Source: Chrysomallon squamiferum
Taxonomy: Eukaryota; Mollusca; Gastropoda; Neomphalida; Peltospiridae
Direction of reading: 5' to 3'
DNA length: 64,000 bases
Assembly: GCA_012295275.1 (NCBI GenBank)
Contig: CM022671.1
Coordinates: 18,494,956-18,558,955, forward strand
Shown piece by piece: positions 13,901 to 24,300 of the stretch (positions are counted from its first letter, which is position 1; each line of letters opens with the position of its first letter). Under the pieces are notes generated by a model. The model did no database searches, had not been told where the DNA came from, and saw only the letters and a program-made list of their open reading frames with translations. The position numbers and the translations under genes were made by a program.

Positions 13901-16263
13901 GTCAACTATTATTAAAAAATAAATTTCCTTTTTTTAATAATTTCCCCTGCACCCACTGAAACATAACACATTAAAAAACCTTAAGCCATGCACAAAGATA
14001 GCCCAAAGTCAATTTTCTCATTCCTTTTTCAAAAAGTAATTTTAAAAATATGCACAGACTAATTTCCACTGTCTCTCAGTTTCAGACTTCATATATTAAA
14101 CATTGGTTCTATTGACTTTGGCAGTAAGCTGCTCTCTTCTTGCTGTTTACATTATAAAAATTTAATGGAATTTTTTCACTTTCTGTGGTGAACATCCATG
14201 TTTTAATTATGTTCCCAACTGGAATGCAAAGATTACATTTTTTAATTTTATTTTTTTTAAATTTTGAAAATAGAAAAAAAAAAATAATAATAATAATAAA
14301 GAAATGAAAGAAATAATAAGAAAAGAAAGAAAAAAAATAATAGTAATAAAGCGATAAAAAAAAAAATAAAGAAGAAAAAAAAATAAGTAAAAAAAGAACA
14401 AAAAACATTGAGTTGTTGGTAAATTTTTGGTGTAGAGTAACATTTTGAGATTGAAATGTTTAAAATTATAGCAATGATAATAATAATAATATAAATGATC
14501 TAATACAATTTACCAGTTGAAAATTAAGATAAGATTTTATTAAAAAAAAAAATTTTACACTGTTTTTCAAAGTAAATTAATAGACAATAATGTATGTATA
14601 CAAATTAAATATATATTCATACTCATACTGAACAATGCAGTAAGGAAAGCCTGTCAAAATTTTAATAAAAGGATTAATTTATTAACTTATTTAATAACAG
14701 TAATAATAAATAAATAATAATAATAATAATGATTATATTAATAATGATAATAAGTCAAGAAAAATAACATCTGAGCGATCTCTCATTTTTTCTTTTCTGT
14801 TTTTTTTTTTTTTTTTTTTTTTTTGCAATATCATGACTAGTATATGAACCATCACACATTTTGCCAGCTATATCTTAATGATCTTGGATTTTGCCAGCTC
14901 AGTAGATGAACCATCTCACATATTGCCATTAATATTTCATGAACCATCTCACTGTCTGCTATTCATAATGCAATGTAGCTTACTGCTGGATGAATAATAA
15001 CATTCAACCATCTCTCATTTTATCAGCTGCATACTAACATATGAACCATTTCACATTTTGATGCTTGTACAACAAATGTTTGAACCATCTCACTGTCTGC
15101 TATATATAATTCAATATGGCTTATTGCTGTAATTTTAACTCGTTATATTATTTATTTTACCTAAAGTTTATCCAAAAACATAAACCTTCTCTGCATAATT
15201 TGGCTTTTTAAAAATGCTAAAATGATGGCATTTTCTGGCATCTTGGTTCACCATATAGAGCCTTTGCCATATTACACTGACACCAGCTTGATATATCCAA
15301 TAACAAGTCAGAGTATGAAAACATCATACTCAGAAACAATAAAGAACTTGAGTTCCTAGATTAGTAAATAAAGTCTTGAAAGTGAGTCTAGAGGAGTTAG
15401 TTTGTAAAGAAAAAGGAGGGGGCTACTGAATGAGAACACAATTGTACTTGTTTGAAAATTAATGTGGACATAACATATAAACTGTTTATTCATCAAACTG
15501 ATAATTTACTATTCCAAAGATTTTTTGGTTTAATGTCTTTCTTGAAGAGACAAATATTCATTATATCATGATGTTCATGAGTGGAAAAAATAACATACAT
15601 TATGTGAAACATTATTGTTAGTGTTATTATTATATAATAATTTTCACACAGATTTGACATAAATGATTTTATTGGTTTTTAAAAGAAAGATGGTAGATTT
15701 AATTAATATAAAATTTAAGGCTGGTAGAAAAAACCTGCAGCTGCTGAATGGTCTCTAATTTTACTTTGTACACCTCAGTAGTTTTCATCAGTACTGAGTG
15801 TGGATGTCTTCTTAATTGAAATATACTGTTGTATTGGTTTCAAAAGCATTATGTGCCATCCTTACTGTTGAAAAATTATTAAAAGCATCAAAATGTGGAG
15901 CTTCTGATTTACTGTAATTTAACTTGATAATTCATGGTTAAAGGTTAAAACTCTATGGTAAGTCCTGTCCTGTCTGAAAATAAAGACAAATGATTTAATG
16001 TGTATGGTTATTTATTATTTTATAAAATGTTTGGGTTTTTAAAAAAAAAAATTATCAAGTAAAATCTGTTGTTTTTCTGTTGAATTACAGAAGTTATATG
16101 TATTTTGTTTATCTGTTTCTTAAGGTGTGTTAATAATAATACAAACATTTATTTGACATGTTATTTATTTTCCTGATGTTTTATTTCAGTGTCGCTGAGT
16201 TCCCCAATGGATATTCAGCAAAACCACTTGGACTTATCTGGTTAGTTCCATCTATTATTATTA

Positions 16264-16319
<56 letters not shown>

Positions 16320-18510
16320 TTAATATATATATATATATATATATATATTTTTAAATGTTACTTTTATTTTATCTTTTTTTTTTTTTTTTGATATTATACT
16401 GGAATTCCATAAAGAATATTAATAATTTTACACTTAAATACTTTCCACTGTAATAAAGAAAATAAAAACTATATCTGTACGTAAGCAATAAAGTAATGTT
16501 AAAGTTTATCAGACTTGTATTTCAGTATCCATTATCTCAAGATATATTAAATAATTCATGTTTAATTTCAGTAATATGTGTTCCTACAGTTTTGTCAATA
16601 TCTTAAGCTTGACATTAATATTAATGTTTAACATATATGATCATATATGTTTAATAGACTTTAATGTATGTTTCTTCAGTATTCCATATTTTAGGTTTAT
16701 CATGAAAAATAAATAATGAAGTTTATTGTGCATAATAAATGTTAAAATTTATTTTTGCACAGTAAATATTAAAATGTTATTCAAATCTATATATCACACA
16801 CACATCTATATATCTATCTATCTATCTTCTTATCTATCTATCTATCTATCTATCTATATATATATATATATATGTTTGTGTGTGGTATATATTTATATAT
16901 GTATATATGTATGTATATATGTGTGAGTGTGTGTGTATGTATATATATATATGTATGTATGTATACATGTGTGTGTGTGTATATATATATATATAATATA
17001 TATGTTTATATGAGTGTGTGTGTGTATGTTTGTATGTATGTATGTTACTAGCTGCAGCAGCTGCCATGATCAACAACTTTGGACAAGCAGCATTTCCGAC
17101 AGTGACATCGCCAAATGGGGGCCGGGCTTTCCCACCCGCCAACAGTCCTGGCCCACTTGATCTCTACTCAGGACAAGAAGCTCTGAGCTACGTGCAGGCC
17201 ACAAGTCCACAGCCATCGGCTTTTGCTGTCAGCAGGGTACGTTTTTAACACAGTCTATATACGTCGTTTCGTTAGTCTGTTGTATTTTTGTATTAATAAT
17301 GTTGGTTTTCTTTGTCATTTTGTTTTTTGGAGGGAGAAGGTGGGTGTTTTTTTTTTTTTTTTTAAATAAATATTAAAATTTTCTGTAGCTGGTTATTTAT
17401 TTGTAATGTGACTGAAGTTAAAGAGAAAAAGAGTATATTTTCTAAACAAAATAGCTATAAAAATAATAATGCTTTTTGTCTAAATAATTGTTCTAAGAGA
17501 ATTATTAATATAAATTTTTATGCATTTCCCTCCAACAGTAATCACAAAATGATTTAATAATTTTTAAACACTGAGAAAAGAGAATGTAATTTTATCTTCG
17601 TTGTGGTCTTATGGGTTTTTTAATCAGTGATGTGCTTTATGCTGTTGTTAGCTTGGGTGCAGTGTGGTCAGTAAAGGTGTTTTTAGGTGGTTTGTGGATA
17701 ATTTTTAATTGTCATTTTATTGGAGGTGGTTTACAAACATCTGAATGGACATACACAACTTAAAATCATGAAAACATACTTGTAGAGACACGAGCCATAG
17801 CCTAAATTCATTTTGTATATTACCAAAATATATATAGTTTTATTAGATACCACCAACCTTCCCTAATAACAAAGGAAAATGCATAGAAGAGTATTTTTTT
17901 TTTAATTATTTCATATAGAGAACCACAAAAATTATTAACTAACTGATGCAAACTAATTAACAAAGTTTTAAATCAGTCTTTCTGTTTTCATTTTTAAAAT
18001 GAAGTTATAGCTTAAAGGAGCCTCCATGTTCTCTATTTAAATTTTTTAGTTTCTTGTTTTACTTCATTTATTATTAGCAAAGGTTGGTATCAATGATAAT
18101 AATTTCTCAGAAATAAACGAAAAATATTTAGGTTGTGCATTTCAGCCATAAGTGCACATTAACCAAGTTTGCACACAAATTACAATCATTTTGTTAAATT
18201 GTTACTTACACATTTGTATGATAATGTAGCCTTCTTTGAACATTTGTACTGTATGATATATTTTATCAAGAAACCTAATTTTGTGTAAAACATTACAGAG
18301 TGTATTTTTTAATTGTCACCTATTATTTAGCTACAAACATATCATTAATAACTACAGTAGTAACAGCGATAGTCATAAGTTAAAAATTGTATATGTAAAA
18401 ACAAAGTGGAGATAATCTCTATGTTATTAATATTTGAATTACCTCCCTTGGTTGTTGTCCCACAGGGTCCCCAACTGATAGCAACAAGCTTCCAAAATGG
18501 CTACCATTGA
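1272..18510 (+). CDS. msi: musashi RNA-binding protein, partial gene (C-terminal half, 6 exons)
   Basis: Joined exons 1272-1361, 8431-8508, 11390-11587, 16190-16240, 17052-17236 and 18466-18510 give an open frame of 214 codons plus TGA. The 5' end is missing because the gene starts outside the window, so the two RRM domains are not seen. Musashi proteins bind UAG-containing RNA and control translation, classically in neural and stem cells. What is visible is the low-complexity C-terminal half. It holds a YGRGF block like vertebrate ATYGRGY, an Ala-rich stretch, a PPANSPGPLDLYS block like vertebrate PGANSPGPVADLYG, an ATSPQPSAF block like AASPQPGSGF, and the terminal GPQLIATSFQNGYH like GPLIATAFTNGYH. 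Family identity is very secure; whether internal exons are constitutive or alternative is not. Exons 2 and 4 have no obvious vertebrate counterpart. Confidence 0.92.
2244..2303. repeat. (ATT)n microsatellite
   Basis: About 20 near-perfect ATT units in a musashi intron. It explains the Ile-rich and related frames there. Confidence 0.95.
4683..4717. repeat. A35 homopolymer
   Basis: Run of 35 A in the first visible musashi intron, against the prevailing T bias of the plus strand. No retroposed body was recognised next to it. Confidence 0.9.
4966..5032. repeat. 22-bp tandem repeat, 3 copies
   Basis: Three copies of a unit beginning CATACTTTTGAAAACTTTAT. The third copy carries one substitution. 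Confidence 0.9.
8431..8508 (+). CDS. msi: musashi internal exon (26 codons, lineage-specific)
   Basis: Flanked by the acceptor ttgatatag and a good donor CTG|gtaagc. It is 78 nt in phase 1-1, compatible with both neighbours. It encodes a Gly/Thr/Val-rich piece beginning GLTVGTPRAIGASGQG. I cannot match it to vertebrate Musashi, so it is either a fast-evolving linker or an optional cassette. Support comes from splice sites, an open frame in the required phase and raised GC. Confidence 0.7.
8509..11389 (+). other. musashi intron of 2.9 kb
   Basis: T-rich intron holding a 29-bp duplicated segment (9117-9173), AAT runs near 10248 and 10407, and long T runs at 10617-10645 and 10889-10923. A GC-richer island at 10733-10881 contains an X-box palindrome and possible exon sequence. 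Two TA tracts lie near 11090 and 11255. Confidence 0.75.
10754..10767. promoter_or_regulatory. palindromic RFX X-box
   Basis: GTTGCCATGGTAAC is a perfect inverted repeat matching the RFX-family X-box consensus GTTRCCATGGYAAC. It sits in a GC-richer island inside a musashi intron, so it could be an intronic enhancer. Function is inference. Confidence 0.45.
11390..11587 (+). CDS. msi: musashi internal exon (66 codons, Gly/Pro/Ser-rich)
   Basis: Acceptor tcgtgatag, donor CTTG|gtgggt, 198 nt, phase 1-1. It begins GGFPGYGFLPVPG and continues with Ala/Ser/Gln-rich low-complexity sequence (AIYADFSGAAQSQVATAV) and SPLPISSSPLHRDPLQRN. GC content is far above the flanks and the whole exon is open in the required phase. 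A GGFPG-type motif also occurs in the C-terminal half of vertebrate Musashi-2. The donor is not a perfect consensus. Confidence 0.8.
11630..13250. repeat. degenerate ~50-bp minisatellite
   Basis: Diverged units carry GGGTAATAACACAGTTAT, then GGATATGAAAATTAAAATTT. Clear phrases start near 11868, 11918, 11969, 12168 and 12266, that is multiples of about 50 bp. Confidence 0.75.
14840..15130. repeat. degenerate repeat with ATGAACCATCTCAC phrase
   Basis: The phrase ATGAACCATCTCAC followed by ATTTTGCCAGC or TGTCTGCTAT recurs at least six times with variable spacing. Confidence 0.7.
16190..16240 (+). CDS. msi: musashi small exon (17 codons)
   Basis: Good acceptor (tgatgttttatttcag) and a moderate donor (CTG|gttagt). 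It is 51 nt, phase 1-1, encoding VSLSSPMDIQQNHLDLS. A second frame is also open, so its assignment rests on the phase required by the flanking exons, both phase 1. Skipping it would keep the frame. A long (ATT)n/(TA)n microsatellite starts 15 nt after the donor. Confidence 0.6.
16256..16348. repeat. (ATT)n followed by (TA)n
   Basis: About 20 ATT units grading into 13 TA units, directly after the small musashi exon. Confidence 0.95.
16790..17048. repeat. compound TATC/TA/TG/TATG microsatellite
   Basis: Several dinucleotide and tetranucleotide tracts run without interruption to the 3' splice site of the conserved musashi exon. Confidence 0.9.
17052..17236 (+). CDS. msi: musashi conserved C-terminal exon (Ala-rich, SPGPLDLYS)
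   Basis: It is 185 nt, entering in phase 1 and leaving in phase 0 at AGG|gtacgt. It encodes AAAAAMINNFGQAAFPTV, then PPANSPGPLDLYSG and YVQATSPQPSAFAVSR. These blocks match the Musashi C terminus (Ala run, NSPGP..DLYG, ..ASPQP..F). The 3' splice site is unusual: it has no clear polypyrimidine tract, only a TG/TATG microsatellite running up to ttactag. Confidence 0.92.
17237..18465 (+). other. last musashi intron
   Basis: A 1.2-kb intron with an ordinary donor (gtacgt) and a pyrimidine-rich acceptor. A GGGAGGTAATTC-type box lies on the minus strand just before the acceptor. Nothing else was recognised. Confidence 0.8.
18466..18510 (+). CDS. msi: musashi terminal coding exon
   Basis: Acceptor gttgttgtcccacag. 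It encodes GPQLIATSFQNGYH followed by TGA at 18508-18510. The peptide is the hallmark Musashi C terminus (vertebrate GPLIATAFTNGYH). It continues the frame of the preceding exon in phase 0. Confidence 0.95.
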   Translation, partial: GPQLIATSFQNGYH

Positions 18511-18674
18511 GATCACGTCCTCGAACAAGGTACAGACCCAGACTGTTCTAGATAGATCTGTGTACAGCTTAGTCATAAAATATTGCCCTAATTCAACAAA
18601 CTTACTCTTGCTAGATTATTAAAATATGTATATATTATATACATTGAGCTAACAGGCAATACCTTTAGTCCTAG

Positions 18675-18701
18675 TGCATGCATGCATGCATCACATGCAT
18701 G
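18675..18701 (+). promoter_or_regulatory. UGCAUG cluster in musashi 3' UTR
   Basis: Four UGCAUG words (18675, 18679, 18683, 18696), the RBFOX recognition element, within 27 nt and 165 nt after the stop. They come partly from a TGCA repeat, so chance by simple-repeat expansion is possible. Confidence 0.4.
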
Positions 18702-18846
18702 TTTCTATCCTGATCTAATATATCAGGGTTTTTATTTTATTTTGCTTTAGCTAAATTATTTTTTATGTTTGTATCAGTTCAGTGTATGTGTTCACCTAAC
18801 ACTGTTTTGTGCAATAATGTGATATTTTATATTGCATATTTAGTAA

Positions 18847-18852
18847 AATAAA
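18847..18852 (+). terminator. candidate proximal poly(A) signal of musashi
   Basis: AATAAA 337 nt after the musashi stop codon, followed within 20-60 nt by T/GT-rich sequence (tgtttgtatgtttttgtttg) as expected for a downstream element. AATAAA is frequent in AT-rich DNA, so this is only a candidate. Confidence 0.4.
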
Positions 18853-18902
18853 GCTGTTTGTATGTTTTTGTTTGTCTGAAAGTGTGTTTCTAAAGGTCAG
18901 TT

Positions 18903-18905
<3 letters not shown>

Positions 18906-18950
<45 letters not shown>

Positions 18951-18980
18951 CATACATATATATATATATACACACATATA
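18906..18980. repeat. (GT)n(TA)n microsatellite
   Basis: About 16 GT units followed by TA/CATA units in the musashi 3' UTR, 55 nt after a candidate poly(A) signal. Confidence 0.95.
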
Positions 18981-20727
18981 AACTTTGTGTTTTATGTATA
19001 TGTACATTTAAAAACAGCAGAAGGATGATAAATTTATTTATTTGGAAATCAGTTAACTATTTCTGGGGTGTAAATATAACTTGTGATCAAGGCTGGGCAT
19101 CTCTTATCTAGAGTCCCACAGTATCTGAGAGGACATTCAAAGAAATATCTTTCTCTTCATGTTCAAAATTTAAAATAAAGAAAGGAAATGTATCATCATA
19201 TACCAATCGAAAGAATATTTTCCACTTATAACAATCATTTTTCATTAAGACATTTTTTACATACAATATTTTATTAGTTTGATCAAGTGTGTACCCTGTT
19301 CTGTAGAAACCAGGGTTATTTTCAGTATCATTGTTATACATTAAAGATATAAATAAACTCTATTGTTTTTTTTTATTTTAAATATATATAACTATGGTCC
19401 ATAAATATCTATAAGATTCTACATCATTTTGTAATTTCTTCAAGTGCTATATCTCAAATGTGATATATTTATCATATCTGTTGTTGGTATGTCACAGTAC
19501 AGGGTTAATGGCATGGTGTAACTGCATGATGATACTTGTGACCTGCATGTAATGTGTATTGTTTATCCTGCAATCATCTAAGATTTAGTGGCTACCTATT
19601 TTTTCATTTCATTATTATCTTTATTTCTTTAATTTCCTTGCACTCGGTAATATATTGAGATTGAATGGAATTTCATTTTAATAGTTATAATAATATTATA
19701 CATAATTATATATATATATATATTCAAAATTATATCTATAGTTTCTGAAAGATTATTTTAACTTTCAAACATAATTGTTATTCATGAAACAAGAAATAAA
19801 TCATTAGTTATTTGAAAAAATTTTAGTTTTGGAATTTACAAAATTGGCTATGCCACAAACAACATGTCCTGACAAAAATTGGGAAAGCCCTAAAATTATA
19901 ATTTGAAAATATTAATTTAATTTAATAGAATTTAATGCTGATTTGCAGAATAAATTAAATATTTAACATTGTCTTAAAATACTAGGATTTACCCTGCTTA
20001 TAGCAATTCATACTTGTCACAGCTTTGAAAAATTCAGTATCTTGGTACTGGTAAAGCTGACGGCACAAAATAACAATTTTTATCTTCTGTTATTATGCTG
20101 CTTGTTAAAACTTTAGTTTATATTTTCATTTCATAGATATCAGTTCCACAAAATAGTATTTTGTACACAAATTATTGATAATTTAATCATTTTTAAATGT
20201 TTTTATTTCACTGATCCAAGTTTCAAACCAATAAATTTTGGTATTAAAATTATTGCTAATTTAAATGTTTTATTTCATGGATCAAATTTTATTTTATTTT
20301 TTGTATTCTTCTATACAAATTATTTTTTTTATACTCTTATTTTACATATTCCAATTTCAAAAAATATAATATTTACTACTTATTATTAATTAATAATTTA
20401 ATATCATTGTCTATTTTGAATGATTACTTTATTTCAAACAAGCTAACATAATTTGTTAACATATTTAAAAAATAAATATTTTAATTAGGATTACACTTCA
20501 GTATTTTTATGTTATTACAAGATTTCATTTTTATTCACATCTTGTTCTGTTTTTATGGGGTGTTAGGATGGAGAAGTATAACTTGTTTTTGTTCAGTCAT
20601 TTTAAAATATTAAGGTCTGATTTCCAAGCTTAGTTTTACTAAACAGAGCAAAGTTAATAAATTTTGATGAAAATTAGACTGGTTTTGATGTTTTGACATT
20701 TTATAATGTAGTCATTTAGATATCACT

Positions 20728-21030
20728 TTACAGTTCCTATAATACAACATTAAAATTCCAGTAATTATATATTACAATTCATGTAATACATCACAATTAT
20801 TCCTTTAATACAGCATCACATTTCCTATAAAAAAAAAACACACAAAAAACCCCCCCACCTTTTTCTTACATTAAAATTCCCATAATATAATATCACAATT
20901 CTGAAAGTATCAAAATTCCTGTTATACAATAACACAGTTCCTGTAAAACAGTATCAAAATTCCTGGAATACAACATCACAATTCCTGTAATGCAACATCA
21001 CAGTTCCTGAAACACAGTTTCACAATTTCT
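20728..21030. repeat. degenerate ~24-bp tandem repeat
   Basis: Units based on CATCACAATTCCTGTAATAC recur about a dozen times. A polyA/polyC patch near 20828-20862 interrupts the array. Confidence 0.75.
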
Positions 21031-23699
21031 TCAGCCAAATGATTTCAGCTAGTTTTTATACATATTTTCTGTTTTCTCTCTTTCAGCAAAGTTTTGCAGG
21101 TTCTATTCTAACTGGTAGAAATTTCTAAAGATGAAGGACCAGCCTGCAGGGCGTTGCCATGGATATGCACCCTTGGGTCTCATGATGGAGATTGCCAGAT
21201 TAAGGGCTTTCTGTCTAACTGTAGTTTTTAATGTGATGTATTTGTTACTTGTATACCTACATATAAACACATGTATATATATACACTTATATATGTGTGT
21301 CTGTACGTATGTATCAATATCTGTATTTCTGTGTCTGTCATTTATCAGTGTGTATACATATATTTTAATCTTTTCTTTTCCTCTTTTTTTTTTTTTTTTT
21401 TTGGAAACAATTATTTGGGTCTTCAGGACTTGAGCCCGTGTTTATAATTCTAAATGTTTAACCTGAAAATCGTCCAAGGTTTTGTGTAATGTTTTAGATT
21501 AGCAAAGTAGATAGAAAATGTTTATTGATGCCAACCACATAAATGTACATAAAAGTTTTGTTTTGTTGCTTTTCTTTTCTTCATTTTTGATAATGTTTTT
21601 TTTTTTTTTTTTTTTTTTTTAAATTCAATTCATTACATCATGACAGATTAAACGAATAAAACAATATGTTTTATTATGTTTTTAAAAAATGCTTTTCTCC
21701 AAGTACTTATATTTTACAAAACCACATTTTTATTTGAATGTTATGTTAATTTTTAATTTTGTTTTCTTTGAAAAACTATTTTACTTCATAATTTTTTTTA
21801 ATGCAGAATGTACATATATTATATACATCATATTGCTTAATGAGTGTGTAATATTAAATATATTGTGTATCAGAAAAGTAAATTTTATTATGTTGTAATA
21901 TCTTAATTGTTTGGAAATATTTCTTTTAATTTTTCTTTTTGACATTTTAAATTATATCATGTTGAATGTAAATTGTTTGGAAATATTTAATTTTTCTTTT
22001 TAATTTTAATTTTTAATTATTTTAATTTTTAATTTTTAATTATTTTAATTTTTTTAATTTTTTTTTATTCTGAGGATTTTTACAATGAAAAGCAATATAC
22101 ATGTATGACGTTGTTGACTTTTTATTCATATTGCATGGTTGTAAACATAAATATATATGCATTTTTAACCACATATTTTAACTGAAATGTTTTCTTTTTT
22201 CCATGTTATTGTTGTCTTAATGACAAGTCCAGTATGTATTTTACCAATATATGGTTGTTATACGCAAATTTGAGGTTCTTTTTATGTCAGCAGTAATGGG
22301 TATGTTAATATAATTCTGCTGCATAAAGAACTATATTTTATGTCTGTTCGTACATTTGTATGTAAACATTTAAAACCCATTTATCTGTCCTGTTCATTAT
22401 AGAAATTCTAGATAGATCTTTTTGTCTCAAAAGCATGGGTTCCAGTTTTTGATTGTTGAAATTAATTTTTGGTGTCAGATTTAGGAAATTTCATTACAAC
22501 GACTTTATTGGAAATAAATACAGTTAATAAAAATGATTATTTTTAAATATAAAATTTAAATCTTAAGAATAAAAAAACAAAAAAAAAATGATTAAACTAT
22601 TATTAGAAGAAGATAATTATAATAAATAACAATAATAATGTCTCAAGTTGAAATCGGTTTGAGTAAATTAAACTTTCTGTTTAAAATATTGGACATGGTG
22701 ACTTTAAAATTGGAGCAGACTGATTTAAATTTCAAAAATTAATCCTAATTTATGGAAATAAATCTATTTTAAAATTGTCTGTTTAACCAGCATTGTACAA
22801 ATGGCTTTAAATTTTTTAAACTGCAGAAAATGGCATTTTAAAACATTAGCTTTGTAATTTTATAGAATGTTACAACTTTTGTGTGTAAATGTTCAGAAAA
22901 CTGGAACCCATGACTTTACATTTAAAACCTGTGTTCACTAGACATATTAACTTATTTTAAACTTGTGATATTTTAAACAATGTAAATTTGTTGAAATTTT
23001 AATGATTGTTGGAAGTTATTAATTATGACATATGTTTAATATTTCATATAGATGATGGGACCCCAATGTTTTCAGTTCAATCTATGAACACAAAGTTTTT
23101 GAAAATTTTTAAAATTGTTTTTCCTAACAGTTTATACCTCCACCCCTACCCCCAGTCTTCTTTGTTATATATATATTTCTTTTTCATTACTATTATTAAT
23201 GGTAAAAAAAAAAAAAAAATTTTACAGGGTTTTTTTTTTCTTATTTGTTTTCATTTTTAATTGAAATGTCTATTTTATGAAATATTATGTACTTATATTG
23301 TCAGATGTATGTGTATATATAAATAAGTAGATTAGATTTGTTGTGTGTTTCTTTCACCTCTATGTTGTAAATACACAGTCAACATTACATTAATAAATAA
23401 AAGAAGATAATAAAATATGCACAACATATCTTTGAAAGGGTCAGTGATGGCTTTTTTTTTTTAATTGTACACTGGGGTATGTATAATAACATGGTCACCA
23501 ATATAAATTTTGTACTGCTTTTATTTTCTATTTTTATTTTAATGTTTCAGTAAATACACATTTTAGTGGTAGGTATGAATGTACAATATTAAAAATATGA
23601 AACATTTTTATTGCTATGTTATATAACATCCAGATAACCATGCAAACACCACTATAAATTACTGCACTCAATTCTGTAATAAAAGCACAATCAGTTAAT

Positions 23700-24300
23700 A
23701 TTGTATAAATATTGTTGTATAAATATAGCAACCATTATGCAATGTAATAATAATAATATTATTATTATACTGTTTTGCAACAATTTTTTTGCATTGTATT
23801 ATTAAAAACATTGCAATACTGTTTTACTAAAAATTTAAAAAGTAATATCAAATTATTGCACTATTTTACAACCATTACGCAATATTAATAAAACTATTAC
23901 ATTGTTCTACACATATTATGCAAAGTAAAAAAAAAAATTACTATTTTACAACCATTAGGTAATGTAATGAAAAATAGTACACTATTCTACAAACATCAGC
24001 AAGGCAATGAAAAACATTACATATTCTACAAATGTAATGCATGGTAATTAATACACTACGCAATGTAAGGAAAATATTACTGTTCTGCAAACATTACACA
24101 AGGTCATAAAAATTATTACACTATTTTACAACCACTACGCAATGTAATACAAAAATTATTACACTGTTATACAACTATTTTGTAATGTAATGACAAATTA
24201 TTACTCTTTTTTTTTTACAACCAAATAATTGTCTCATTCAACAACCATCACTCAAGGTAATAGCAAATTATTTACAAAATTACACAAAGTAATAATAAAA
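23700..24300. repeat. degenerate ~40-bp tandem repeat
   Basis: Units built from ACAACCATTACGCAATGTAA and AAAAATTATTACACTATTCT. The GCAATGTAA-like anchor recurs at 23739, 23879, 23920, 23959, 23999, 24039, 24098, 24139 and 24180. Confidence 0.8.

Larger units (their letters stand above)
11588..16189 (+). other. musashi intron of 4.6 kb
   Basis: Dominated from about 11630 to 13250 by a degenerate ~50-bp tandem repeat, then AAT/polyA patches (13450-14780) and a repeat with the phrase ATGAACCATCTCAC (14840-15130). No convincing exon was found in the rest. Confidence 0.7.
16241..17051 (+). other. musashi intron rich in microsatellites
   Basis: An 811-bp intron with (ATT)n then (TA)n at 16256-16348, and a compound TATC/TA/TG/TATG array from about 16790 to 17048 that abuts the 3' splice site. 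Confidence 0.8.
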
